This document shows, piece after piece, positions 1 to 7,202 of a DNA stretch of 12,184 bases. Every line of letters begins with the position of its first letter. The stretch's first letter is position 1. The notes under the pieces are model-generated. The model was not told where the DNA came from and made no database searches. It saw only the letters and a list, made by a program, of their open reading frames with translations. The stretch is from contig JBBRGB010000099.1 of assembly GCA_038241095.1 (NCBI GenBank), positions 1 through 12,184 of the forward strand. Direction: 5' to 3'. Source of the stretch: JBBDMX01 sp038241095 (GTDB lineage Bacteria; Planctomycetota; Phycisphaerae; Phycisphaerales; Phycisphaeraceae). The position numbers were made by a program, and so were the translations under genes.

Positions 1-1460
1 TTGTCGATGCGATCCTGAAGCCAGGGCGCATCCTGAAAGAGCAGGCCCACATCGGCATCGGCGGGAATGGCGCGCCGGGGGAAATCCCGCCAATCGTCGC
101 CAGCGTCATTGAGCGGGGTGGCGCAACCGTCACGTCGGTAGCGGGCCAGCAGCGCCGCCTTGAGATGCGGCGTGGTGGACGACGGTTGCGGCCGCGTTTC
201 CAGTGGGTCGGCCGAGAGGTCAAAACTCCAGTCCTTGCGGTCCGGCTCGGAATGGATGTACTTGCGCCTGCCGTCGGTGGCCATGTGCAGCCCGTAGCCG
301 CGTTCCTGATATTGGCTGAAAACCACACGCTCCGGGCGCTCCTTGGCAAGCGTTGCCAAGTCCATGCCTTCGGGGCTGGGCATCGGGCCTTGGTCACCGG
401 CGACGGCGGCGCAGGTGGGAAAAATATCCAGCAGGGAAGCGGGCCTGTGGCATTGTTGCCCGGCGGCAAAGCGTCCGGGCAAACGGGCAATGAGGGGAAC
501 CCGCGCCGCCGCATCGAGCATGTCACGCTTGCCCACGCACCCGTAGTCGCCCAGCAGTTCGCCATGATCCGAGGTGAAGAGAATCAGGGTGTTGTCGAGT
601 TGATCGCCCAAGGCTTCCAGGACGCGCCCGATTTGGGCATCGATGTAAGAAATAGAGCCGAAGTAGGCCGCCCGCATGGCGCGCATCAACAGCGGGTCGT
701 AACCCGCGCCGCGCCATTTGTAACGGTTTTGCGCGTGGTTCCAATACGTCCAAAACTCTTCCTGCCCCTCAAAACGCAGGGGCGGGGCCATTTTATGGGC
801 GCGATAGAGCTTGTTCCAGGGTGTGGGCAATTCAAACGGCGGGTGCGGCTTGATCCAACTCGACCAGAGGAAGAACGGCCGCTTGGCGTCGCGCCCTTTG
901 AGAAACGCAATCGACCGATCCGCCACCCAGCGCGTGTGGTGCAGCCGTTCGGGGAGTTGGGAGGGTTGGGGCAGGTAGTAAAACTCACTGCGCACGCCAT
1001 GCGGATCATCGACATGGTCGAATCCGTGGTCGCAAAGAAAAGCGGTGTAGTCATCCTCTTTGGGGCGATAGTGACCTTCTTCGGAGCGGTCGCGGGCCTC
1101 GAAGCCCCAGAGATTCTGGTTGTCGGGGACGAAGTGCATTTTGCCCACGCCGTGGGTCTGGTACCCGCGTTGGGCCAAGCGTTGCATGATGGATTGCGGG
1201 GGGCGGTAATCCCCGGCCGCGGCATTGTCGGTGAGGTTGGCGACATGGGGCGCCAGGCCCGTGGCCAGCGCCGCCCGCGCCGGGACGCACACCGGGGCCG
1301 GGGTGTAACAGCGGGTGAAGGCTGTGCCTTGGGCGCAGAGTCGATCCAAGGCCGGGGTCTTGATGACGGGGTCGTGCTCCCTTGGCTTGGTCAGCGCCGC
1401 GATGGTGTCGTAGCGTTGTTGATCAGTCATCAGCAGCAGGATGTTGGGCGGCTTGGACAT
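1..1460 (-). CDS. Sulfatase (arylsulfatase/choline-sulfatase-like), 3' end beyond left edge
   Basis: Family I formylglycine-dependent sulfatase, which hydrolyses a sulfate ester; the substrate cannot be told from sequence. The start is the ATG at 1460-1458 (MSKPPNILLLMTDQQRYD). The 486 codons to the window edge contain no stop, so the protein is nearly complete but truncated here. Visible hallmarks are the N-terminal metal site D13-Q14, the maturation motif C58-V-P-A-R62 whose Cys would become formylglycine, K108/H110 in GVGKMHF, H207 in KPHPPF, the second metal motif D299-H300 in TSDHGE, and K312. There is no signal peptide: the protein starts directly with the first core strand. It would therefore be cytoplasmic unless the real start differs. 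TDQQ rather than DD is common in choline-sulfatase-like members. It is divergent from the PEP-CTERM gene and shares a 136-bp intergenic region with it. No strong Shine-Dalgarno sequence is seen. Family assignment is secure; substrate is unknown. Confidence 0.93.
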   Translation of the reverse strand, partial: MSKPPNILLLMTDQQRYDTIAALTKPREHDPVIKTPALDRLCAQGTAFTRCYTPAPVCVPARAALATGLAPHVANLTDNAAAGDYRPPQSIMQRLAQRGYQTHGVGKMHFVPDNQNLWGFEARDRSEEGHYRPKEDDYTAFLCDHGFDHVDDPHGVRSEFYYLPQPSQLPERLHHTRWVADRSIAFLKGRDAKRPFFLWSSWIKPHPPFELPTPWNKLYRAHKMAPPLRFEGQEEFWTYWNHAQNRYKWRGAGYDPLLMRAMRAAYFGSISYIDAQIGRVLEALGDQLDNTLILFTSDHGELLGDYGCVGKRDMLDAAARVPLIARLPGRFAAGQQCHRPASLLDIFPTCAAVAGDQGPMPSPEGMDLATLAKERPERVVFSQYQERGYGLHMATDGRRKYIHSEPDRKDWSFDLSADPLETRPQPSSTTPHLKAALLARYRRDGCATPLNDAGDDWRDFPRRAIPADADVGLLFQDAPWLQDRID

Positions 1461-1498
1461 GGCGGATTAATCTTTATTGGGGGAAAACGAAAAAACCC

Positions 1499-1529
1499 TT
1501 GACAAACTCAGATTGCGCTGTAATATAAC
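1499..1529 (+). promoter_or_regulatory. Predicted promoter of the PEP-CTERM gene
   Basis: A perfect TTGACA lies at 1499-1504. Candidate -10 hexamers are TAATAT at 1521-1526 (16-nt spacer) and TATAAC at 1524-1529 (19-nt spacer). The AT-rich -10 region stands out in GC-rich DNA. It is part of a near-palindrome, CTGTAATATAACAG (1518-1531, 12 of 14 positions symmetric), which could also serve the divergent sulfatase or be an operator. Inferred from sequence only. Confidence 0.55.
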
Positions 1530-1596
1530 AGTCAATGCGGGGGCGTTGTGAGTATTTGATTTGTATCACTGTTCCCTTTTTTGAGAGGATCGCGCC

Positions 1597-2492
1597 ATGT
1601 TGACTTCCCGAACCATGATCGCCGGATTTGCCCTGACTTCGTTGGTGGCCGTTCAGGCCAAGCGGCTCAAATCGCCTATGAAGGCTTCAACTACCAGCCC
1701 CCGGCTGTCGCATCGGGCACCGCGCTGGGCAGCATCACTCCCGCAGGCGGCACGGGATGGTCCGATGCGACTTGGCTTTTCAACAACAACGGCTTTCCCA
1801 CCAATCCCACGGGTGGATTGAGCTACGGCGCTTTGGCGACCCAAGCCGGGGCCGTCACCGACCCCAGCGCCAGCAACAATCAATCCTATATTCGCAAGAG
1901 CAGCGCTTCGCTGATGACTGGCACGGCGGTACGGTGGTTCAGCCTGTTGTTGGACATTGACAGTCTCTCAGCCACCCCCACCGCCAATGCTCGGGCTGTC
2001 TGGGCCGGTCTTTCCAATGATAACGCCAATGCGACCTCTGTCAGCACGAACGTCGGGTTTTCAGTCATCGGCAACAATGCGGGCAACGGCTACGACATGG
2101 TTGCCCGGATCGGGGCCAATGATGGCACCGAAATCGCGCTGACCTTGGGGTCGCCGATACTGATTGTCGGCAAGTATTCACTCAATGCGGTGGGCAATGA
2201 GTTTATGGAAGTGTGGCTCAATCCCGCCACCAGTACCCTTGGGGGCGCGGACCTGACTTCAGGATCAAGCGCCGGCGGCTACTCTTCCCTTTCGGCTAGT
2301 TCCACCATCAATGGGGCTTCGTTTGCTTTCAACGCAGCGGGAGCCCTCGGCAACACCTTCACCGGCACTCTCGATGAGATTCGCGTCGGCGACACCTATG
2401 CCGACGTGACGCCCGTGATCCCCGAGCCGGCCTCGATGACCCTCTTGGCGGTCGGCGGCCTGATGATGCTGCGCCGCCGACGCGGCGCGTGA
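1597..2492 (+). CDS. PEP-CTERM surface/secreted protein with a frameshift after the signal peptide
   Basis: Predicted exported protein carrying a PEP-CTERM sorting tail, which in known systems is cleaved by an exosortase and links export to extracellular polysaccharide. The ATG at 1597 is preceded by AGAGGA (1584-1589) at 7-nt spacing. It encodes a typical signal peptide: MLTSRT, then a hydrophobic core, ending VAVQA. That frame then turns into nonsense (KRLKSPMK). The continuation, AAQIAYEGFNYQPP..., is in the frame one base back, from about 1662 to the TGA at 2490-2492. Restoring one base near 1657-1661 (for example a third C in GGCC) gives ...VAVQAQAAQIAYEGF and a protein of about 298 residues. 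The mature part resembles lectin-like planctomycete PEP-CTERM proteins (YEGFNY, GGTGWSDATW, GTLDEIRVGDTYADV). It ends in VIPEPAS, a hydrophobic stretch and RRRRGA. An alternative TTG start at 1581 stays in the long frame but overlaps the Shine-Dalgarno and gives no signal peptide. It is either a real pseudogene or phase variant, or a sequencing error. Confidence 0.82.
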
Positions 2493-2532
2493 ACGCCACC
2501 CGGCGAGGCTTTGACATCTCCCGAAATCACTT

Positions 2533-2569
2533 CACCCCCCCACACTCCGGTGCGGGGGGTGTTGTTTTT
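2533..2569 (+). terminator. Rho-independent terminator between the PEP-CTERM gene and dinB
   Basis: A perfect 8-bp stem pairs CACCCCCC (2533-2540) with GGGGGGTG (2554-2561) around a 13-nt loop. It is followed by a T-rich tract, TTGTTTTT (2562-2569). It lies 40 nt after the PEP-CTERM stop and ends 12 nt before the dinB ATG, so it probably terminates the upstream transcript. Its closeness to dinB leaves room for an attenuator role. Confidence 0.85.
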
Positions 2570-2581
2570 CAACCGGCTAAA

Positions 2582-3784
2582 ATGGCTCCCGTGCCCGCCC
2601 CTCGCCGCATCCTGCATCTCGACATGGACGCCTTCTTCGCCTCCATCGAGCAGTTGGACTTTCCCCATCTGCGGGGCAAGCCGCTGTTGGTGGGCCACGA
2701 TGGGCCGCGAGGCGTGGTCTGCACCGCCTCCTACGAAGCCCGGCCCTTCGGCTGCCACTCGGCGCAACCCATGAGCGTCGCCAAACGACTCTGCCCCCAA
2801 GCCATCGTCGTGCCCGTGCGCGGCGGTCGGTACCGCGAAGTTTCCCAACGCATGTTCGCCATCCTCGACGCCTTCTCGCCCCTCATCGAGCCACTCTCCG
2901 TCGATGAGGCCTTCATCGACGCCAGCGGAAGCGAACGCCTCTGGCCCGATGTCCAAGCCATGGCGCGGCAAATCAAAGACCGCATCCGCGATGAGTTGCA
3001 CTTGACCGCTTCGGTGGGCATCGGCCCCAACAAGTTCCTGGCGAAACTGGCTTCGGACTTGGAGAAGCCCGATGGCCTGACGGTCATCAACGCCGGCGAT
3101 GTCCAACGGGTGCTTTCGCCCCTGCCCATCGGCAAACTCTGGGGCGTCGGCCCGGCGACGGCGGGGCGGTTTGAGACCCTGGGCATCCGCACCATCGGCG
3201 ACCTGCGGGCCTTTCCCCTCGATTCCCTGCGCCAGCGGTTGGGCGATGAGGCCCAGCATTTCCACAACCTGGCCTTCGGACGTGACGACCGCCCCGTGAC
3301 CCCCGACCGCCAAGCCAAGAGCATCGGTCAGGAACAGACTTTCGAGCGCGATGTGGCCCAAGTCGAAGAAGTCCGGCGGGTCTTACTGGGCCAGTGCGAG
3401 CAGGTCGCCCGTCGGTTGCGGCGCGAGGGGTTCCACGCCCGCACAGTGACGGTCAAGATTCGCTACGGCGACTTCCAGACGATCACCCGGGCCGTGACCT
3501 TGAAAGGGCCGACCTGTGGCACGGAGGAAATTTGGGCCGCGGCGCGGGGAGTGTTCGACGCCTGGGCTGGCCGGAGCTTCGCCCCGGTGCGGCTCATCGG
3601 GGTGACGGCCTCGCAGTTGAGCCTCGGGGCGGGGCAATTGGGGTTGTTCGAGGAGGCCCGGCGGGACCGAAACACGGCCCTGGACGCCACCGCCGACGCC
3701 ATCGTGAAACGTTTTGGCAAAGGTGCCATCAAGCGTGGCGGGACGTTGAGTGATGCCGATGGAAGGCACAACCGCGGGGCTTGA
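2582..3784 (+). CDS. dinB: DNA polymerase IV (Y-family translesion polymerase)
   Basis: Error-prone Y-family DNA polymerase that copies past damaged template bases; 400 residues, a normal length. The palm motif DMDAFFASIE supplies metal ligand D14 and the probable steric-gate residue F19. The second catalytic motif SVDEAF supplies D108 and E109. The thumb/helix-hairpin-helix segment follows (ASVGIGPNKFLAKLASDLEK around 143-162; GVGPATAGRFETLGI around 188-202), then the little-finger domain (about 245-350). QLGLF at 352-356 fits the sliding-clamp binding pentapeptide. The reading frame is open from 2489, but the upstream 31 codons cover the terminator hairpin and have no family similarity, so the ATG at 2582 is chosen. 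It has no clear Shine-Dalgarno. No partner genes (imuA, dnaE2, lexA) are adjacent. It converges with the CBS-domain gene, leaving 46 bp between the stops. Confidence 0.95.
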   Translation: MAPVPAPRRILHLDMDAFFASIEQLDFPHLRGKPLLVGHDGPRGVVCTASYEARPFGCHSAQPMSVAKRLCPQAIVVPVRGGRYREVSQRMFAILDAFSPLIEPLSVDEAFIDASGSERLWPDVQAMARQIKDRIRDELHLTASVGIGPNKFLAKLASDLEKPDGLTVINAGDVQRVLSPLPIGKLWGVGPATAGRFETLGIRTIGDLRAFPLDSLRQRLGDEAQHFHNLAFGRDDRPVTPDRQAKSIGQEQTFERDVAQVEEVRRVLLGQCEQVARRLRREGFHARTVTVKIRYGDFQTITRAVTLKGPTCGTEEIWAAARGVFDAWAGRSFAPVRLIGVTASQLSLGAGQLGLFEEARRDRNTALDATADAIVKRFGKGAIKRGGTLSDADGRHNRGA

Positions 3785-3830
3785 GTTTCATTGGTCACCC
3801 CTCCAACGCCCCCCCCCGAATCACACCCAA

Positions 3831-4268
3831 TTACACCCGTCCGTAAATGTATTCGTTGAGGTAGGTGATGGTCAGTTCCTGGGCGCTGCTGTGCCAAGCG
3901 TTCAAGTCGCCGATGGAAATCAGGCCCTGCAACAGGCCTTGCTCATCGACGACGGGCAGGTGGCGGATGCGGCGGGTTTTGAAGACGTACCGCGCCTCTT
4001 CCAGGTCGGTGTCATGGCGACAGCAATAGACGGGACGGGTCATCACTTGTTCCACGGAGGTCGTGGCTGGGTCTTTGCGCGGGGCGACGATTTTTTGCAG
4101 CACATCACGCTCGGTGATGATGCCTTCGACGCGGTTGGCTTCTGTGACCACCAGGCAGCCGACCTTGTGTTGGTTCATCATCAACGCGGCGTCCAGCACC
4201 GTGGCTTGTGCGCCAATGGACAAAACCTGCGATCCCTTTTCCTTGAGAACGTCCTGCACAGTGCTCAT
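3831..4268 (-). CDS. Two-CBS-domain protein
   Basis: A 145-residue stand-alone pair of CBS domains, the module that binds adenosine nucleotides or related ligands and usually senses energy state. CBS1 spans about 8-62 (VLSIGAQATVLDAALMM ... GIITERDVLQKI). CBS2 spans about 75-127 (VMTRPVYCC ... HLPVVDEQGLLQGLISIGDL). The short C-terminal tail is typical of small bacterial CBS proteins. The ATG at 4268 has a good Shine-Dalgarno, AAGGAG, at 4280-4275 with 6-nt spacing. There is no attached enzyme or transport domain, so the ligand and the regulated partner are unknown. It lies downstream of the kinase gene on the same strand with a 180-bp gap, so co-transcription is uncertain. Confidence 0.93.
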   Translation of the reverse strand: MSTVQDVLKEKGSQVLSIGAQATVLDAALMMNQHKVGCLVVTEANRVEGIITERDVLQKIVAPRKDPATTSVEQVMTRPVYCCRHDTDLEEARYVFKTRRIRHLPVVDEQGLLQGLISIGDLNAWHSSAQELTITYLNEYIYGRV

Positions 4269-4401
4269 GCGTGGCTCCTTGAGTTGTCATGCGGCGGTTC
4301 ATGCCCGCCTTTGTTTGCCGCGAAGTGCCCGGACAATCTAACGCGCCCTGAAGCCCAAAGGCAAGCCCCACCTTAAAACATTCCAAGCACATCGGTAAGG
4401 T

Positions 4402-4440
4402 TGGAAAATGCGGGGTGACGCCCGTCGCATGGAAAATGCG
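4402..4440. repeat. Short direct repeat and small hairpin downstream of the kinase gene
   Basis: TGGAAAATGCG occurs at 4402-4412 and again at 4430-4440, a 28-bp offset. The second copy is part of a 5-bp-stem hairpin, CGCAT-ggaaa-ATGCG (4426-4440). It lies just after the kinase stop codon (minus strand) and ahead of the CBS gene. It has no T-tract, so it is not a convincing terminator. It may be chance. Confidence 0.35.
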
Positions 4441-4448
4441 AAGCCCGT

Positions 4449-5714
4449 TTACTTCAACACCAGCGCCACCAGCAGCGCCAAGGCCACCACCCAGCCCGCC
4501 AGGGCGATGTAAAACAGTGGTTGCATGATCAGCGGCACATCCCCGCCTCCGGCCGCGTCCACGATCTGCGTCTCGCCGTTCTGGTTTTTTTCCAGGTTCG
4601 CCAGCGAGGAAAGATCGAACATCCGTCGCGCCTGCAACGGCGGCTCGCCCCGCGCCACGGCTTCCAAGTCCTGCAACAGATCACTGGTGCTGGCGTAACG
4701 CTTCTTGCGATCCTTGGCCATGCAGACTTCGATGATCTCGCACACGCCCGCCGAGAGTTCAGGGTTGATGTGGTCGGGCGGGGTGGGCTGGTTCTTCAAA
4801 TGCTTGTGCATCACCGCTGAGGGATTGGCACCGTCGAAGGGCACGCGACCAGTGAGCATGTGATAGAACGTCGCGCCAAGGCTGTAAATGTCGGCGCGGA
4901 AGTCGATGTCCAACTCGCCTCGAATCTGTTCCGGGCTGATGTAGTAAGGCGTGCCGTAGGCCTTGCCTTTTTCCGCTTCCGCCGCCTCACGGTCTTCCAA
5001 GGCCCGCGCCAAGCCCATGTCCGCCAGCTTGGCCGTGCCGCTGCCGGTGATCATGATGTTCTTGGGCTTCACGTCGCGGTGAATGAACCCCGCCTGATGG
5101 GCGTGATCCAGAGCGCGGGCGATTTGGATGATGATCGCCAGGGCTTCGGTTTCGCTGTATTTGGTGCCGTCGGCGATGTGGTCGTACACCGTCGAACCCT
5201 CGACGAACTCCATGACGAAATAATGGAACTCGCCGGCGTGGCCGACGTCAATGGCTTGAACGATGTTGGGATGGTTGAGCTTGGCGGCGGCGCGGCCCTC
5301 GGCGTAAAAACGCTCGATGAACTCCGCGTTGTCCATGTAACGCTGCGGCAAAACCTTCACCGCCACGATGCGATCCAGACTCTCCTGCTTGGCCTTGTAA
5401 ACCGTGGCCATGGCCCCAGCGCCGAGCTTTTCCAAAATGTGGTAACCGGGCAGTTGCCGACTGGGGCGGGACTCTTCGACCAGGGGCTTGACCCGCTCAA
5501 GTTGCTTTTGGGTGAGGATGCCGTTGGCCACCAGCAGGTCCGCCAGCGAACGCTGATTGGCGTCGCCGTCGCCGCCGGTGTCCTGTTGCAGTTGGCGGGC
5601 GTCCTGGATGTCCTGATCGGTCGCCAAGCCGCGTTCGACCACGAGGCGTCCGAGGGTGGTGTCGAAGTTTGTTCCTTGTGAATCCGACATGGGGTAAGTC
5701 GCCGATCCTTCCAT
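4449..5714 (-). CDS. Membrane-anchored Ser/Thr protein kinase with pilus-ATPase-like N-terminal region
   Basis: Hanks-type (PknB-like) protein kinase, 421 residues. Residues about 18-80 form two helical repeats, TTLGRLVVERGLATDQDI and RSLADLLVANGILTQKQL, resembling the N-terminal domain of GspE/PilB-type ATPases, an arrangement I associate with planctomycete kinases. The kinase domain runs from about 90 to 350. It has glycine loop LGAGAMATV (97-105), lysine K120, catalytic loop HRDVKPKN (D214, N219), metal motif DMG instead of DFG (D232), activation-segment end GTPYYISPE (254-262) and D275 in ADIYSLG. It looks active. A hydrophobic segment at about 398-419 with only a Lys after it predicts a C-terminal tail anchor with the kinase in the cytoplasm. 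There is no extracellular sensor domain. Possible starts are 5714 or the internal ATG at 5690; neither has a well-spaced Shine-Dalgarno. Substrates are unknown. Confidence 0.94.
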   Translation of the reverse strand: MEGSATYPMSDSQGTNFDTTLGRLVVERGLATDQDIQDARQLQQDTGGDGDANQRSLADLLVANGILTQKQLERVKPLVEESRPSRQLPGYHILEKLGAGAMATVYKAKQESLDRIVAVKVLPQRYMDNAEFIERFYAEGRAAAKLNHPNIVQAIDVGHAGEFHYFVMEFVEGSTVYDHIADGTKYSETEALAIIIQIARALDHAHQAGFIHRDVKPKNIMITGSGTAKLADMGLARALEDREAAEAEKGKAYGTPYYISPEQIRGELDIDFRADIYSLGATFYHMLTGRVPFDGANPSAVMHKHLKNQPTPPDHINPELSAGVCEIIEVCMAKDRKKRYASTSDLLQDLEAVARGEPPLQARRMFDLSSLANLEKNQNGETQIVDAAGGGDVPLIMQPLFYIALAGWVVALALLVALVLK

Positions 5715-5809
5715 AGAGCCGTGGGGAGTTGAACACCGAGGTGACGGATGAAACCGCCGATCGCCTCAACCGAGCGCAGAGATGTCGCAACGGTTTATTA
5801 AAACGCTAC

Positions 5810-5839
5810 AAGTTACTTTGCGCCGGGCAGTCGTGTCAA
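5810..5839 (-). promoter_or_regulatory. Possible promoter of the kinase gene
   Basis: On the minus strand a perfect TTGACA reads from 5839 to 5834, followed after 18 nt by TAACTT (5815-5810), a poor -10 match (3 of 6). A start here would leave a leader of roughly 90 nt before the kinase ATG. The only support is the -35 and its position. Confidence 0.3.
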
Positions 5840-5908
5840 CTGCCTTGCAAAGTGGCGGGCGAGCAATCCAAAGGTATCGCCTTTGAAACTTGGGTGCTTA
5901 TGGCCCAC

Positions 5909-5972
5909 TCACCCTGTCACCCCTTCACCTTGTCACCTTGTCACCCCCTCATCCCATCACCCCCTCACACCA
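5909..5972. repeat. 8-bp minisatellite, eight tandem units
   Basis: Eight consecutive 8-bp units fit the approximate pattern TCACCYYB on the plus strand (units begin at 5909, 5917, 5925, 5933, 5941, 5949, 5957 and 5965). Two adjacent units are identical (TCACCTTG) and two others are both TCACCCCC. Unit 6 is the most degenerate (TCATCCCA). The strand is almost pure pyrimidine. The last unit contributes the redoxin gene's stop codon (TCA on plus, TGA on minus). I recall similar SPCHPVTL-type octamer repeats from planctomycete genomes; that recollection is unverified. Confidence 0.8.
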
Positions 5973-6546
5973 AATCACACGCCTCGGCGGGCATCCAGTG
6001 GGCGTCCTGATTCCACCACTTCACGTTGCAGCCGATGGGATTGGTCACCGTCGTCCGCACCGCCCGCCCCGCCATCAGGTCGTCCAAGGCGTCCTTCAAC
6101 TCGTGCGTGGTGGCCTTGGAGGCATCGCGGGGTTGGTCGTCCATGCGCCCGGTGTAACGCAGCTTGCGCTGGACATCGAAGCCATAAAAATGCGGCGTGC
6201 GCAACGCCCCGTAAGCCTTGGCCACCGCCTGCGATTCGTCGCGCACATAGGGATACGCCAGTTTCAGTTCCTGGCTTCGCTTGACCATGTGCGCAAGGTC
6301 GTCGGTCGGATGCCCGGCCGTCTCGTTGCTGTTGATGGCGATGAGCCGCACGCCTTTGGAGGCGTACTGGGCGTAAAGCCGATCCAGCCGATCTTGCGAA
6401 CCGGTGACGTAGGGGCAGTGGTTGCAGGTGAAGACCACGACCAGAATCGGGGCGTCCTTGAAGTCCGCCAGTTGCCAAGTTTTGCCATCCACGCCGGGCA
6501 AGGCGAAGTCGGGCGCGGGGTCGTTGATGGAAAGGGTGAAAGCCAT
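5965..6546 (-). CDS. Thioredoxin-like redoxin (AhpC/TSA-TlpA type)
   Basis: A 193-residue thioredoxin-fold protein, probably a thiol-dependent oxidoreductase or peroxidase-like enzyme. It opens with the redoxin strand NDPAPDFALPGVDGKTWQLADF. It then has VVVFTCNHCPYV, giving a CxxC redox pair at C41/C44, and INSNET (71-76) typical of this subfamily. RTPHFYGFD contains the probable cis-Pro (P118). A third conserved Cys is in NPIGCNVKW (C173). No signal peptide is present, so it should act in the cytoplasm. The ATG at 6546 has GGAG 8 nt upstream. The stop lies in the last unit of an 8-bp tandem repeat, so the final few residues may have been shaped by the repeat. It lies 101 bp downstream of the VOC gene on the same strand, so co-transcription is plausible. 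Its reductant and substrate cannot be told. Confidence 0.92.
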   Translation of the reverse strand: MAFTLSINDPAPDFALPGVDGKTWQLADFKDAPILVVVFTCNHCPYVTGSQDRLDRLYAQYASKGVRLIAINSNETAGHPTDDLAHMVKRSQELKLAYPYVRDESQAVAKAYGALRTPHFYGFDVQRKLRYTGRMDDQPRDASKATTHELKDALDDLMAGRAVRTTVTNPIGCNVKWWNQDAHWMPAEACDLV

Positions 6547-6647
6547 GTGGGAATCTCCGTGGGGGGGACAGCGTGGGTGTCACGCATTGGAACAACCGTC
6601 AAGAACACTCCGCTTCGCTTCGTGGCTAAACGGGGATGGATTTAATC

Positions 6648-7073
6648 TCAGGTCAATTCATTTTGGAAGAACTCGATGATCTCGCCATCGGGGCCTTGGA
6701 TGAACGCGATCTTCACCGGCACCTTGGCTGCGACGCCGGGGAGCTTGTTGCCGATCTCCAGCGACTTGGGTTCCATCGTGACCTTGCAGCCCGCGGCCCT
6801 GGCACGCTCCAGCATGGCGTCAGTGTCATTGGTGCGCAAGGCCAAGTGAAGGATAGCGCCCTCCGCTTCTGGGGGCGGGGCTTGTTCGAGCCGCTCGAAA
6901 ATCTCCAGGTAGTTGCCATCCCCGGTGTCGAGCATGATGGCCCGCTTGGGAGCGTCGCCCCATTGGATTTTGGGGGCAAAGCCCAGCACTTGGGTGTAGA
7001 AAGCGACCGTCTTGTCGAAGTCGCGGGCGCGGGTGGCGACGTGGTGGAATCCGGTGACGCGGGCTTGGGGCAT
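6648..7073 (-). CDS. VOC-family (glyoxalase/dioxygenase fold) protein
   Basis: A 141-residue vicinal-oxygen-chelate protein with two beta-alpha-beta-beta-beta halves: FHHVATRARDFDKTVAFYTQVLGF, then ILHLALRTNDTDAMLERARAAG. All four metal-ligand positions of a glyoxalase I-like site can be placed: H11, E57 (YLEIFE), H76 (ILHLAL) and E134 (EIIEFF). A metal-dependent enzyme is likely. Length and spacing resemble bacterial glyoxalase I (lactoylglutathione lyase), but methylmalonyl-CoA epimerase or a thiol-transferase cannot be excluded. The start at 7073 is preferred over the in-frame 7100 because AAAGGA lies 6 nt before it and the similarity starts there. It is followed by the redoxin gene on the same strand, which would fit a detoxification or redox role but does not prove one. 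Confidence 0.92.
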   Translation of the reverse strand: MPQARVTGFHHVATRARDFDKTVAFYTQVLGFAPKIQWGDAPKRAIMLDTGDGNYLEIFERLEQAPPPEAEGAILHLALRTNDTDAMLERARAAGCKVTMEPKSLEIGNKLPGVAAKVPVKIAFIQGPDGEIIEFFQNELT

Positions 7074-7173
7074 GATGAATCCTTTGGCTATTGGGGTCAA
7101 GCAAAGAGTGTAGCCGACAATCCGATCCAGCCCAACCGCGGCGGCTTGGACGCAAGATCAAAACATGAGCCGT

Positions 7174-7202
7174 TCGACAACAAAACCGCGATTTGTTATT
7201 CT
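7174..7202 (+). promoter_or_regulatory. Possible promoter of tRNA-Val
   Basis: TCGACA (7174-7179, 5 of 6 to TTGACA), a 17-nt spacer and TATTCT (7197-7202, 4 of 6 to TATAAT). It lies about 105 nt ahead of the tRNA, implying a leader that would need processing. The region between them is GC-rich, contains CCGG-rich inverted sequences and shows no gene. Confidence 0.4.

Noticed and set aside
165..1502. Long plus-strand open frame (445 codons)
   Set aside because: It is the shadow of the sulfatase, whose catalytic motifs are all intact on the minus strand; the plus-strand protein has no recognisable domain.
1581..1661. TTG at 1581 as start of the PEP-CTERM protein
   Set aside because: It lies at the edge of the Shine-Dalgarno used by ATG 1597 and encodes a polar N-terminus with no signal peptide, while the other frame has a textbook one.
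2511..2516. Perfect TTGACA ahead of dinB
   Set aside because: No -10-like sequence is found 15-19 nt downstream; that position falls in the C-rich terminator arm.
2396..3361. Minus-strand frame of 321 codons opposite dinB
   Set aside because: Shadow of dinB; it also spans the terminator and shows no domain.
3809..3817. Run of nine C between the dinB and CBS gene stops
   Set aside because: A homopolymer in a 46-bp convergent gap without a paired arm or T-tract; not a convincing terminator.
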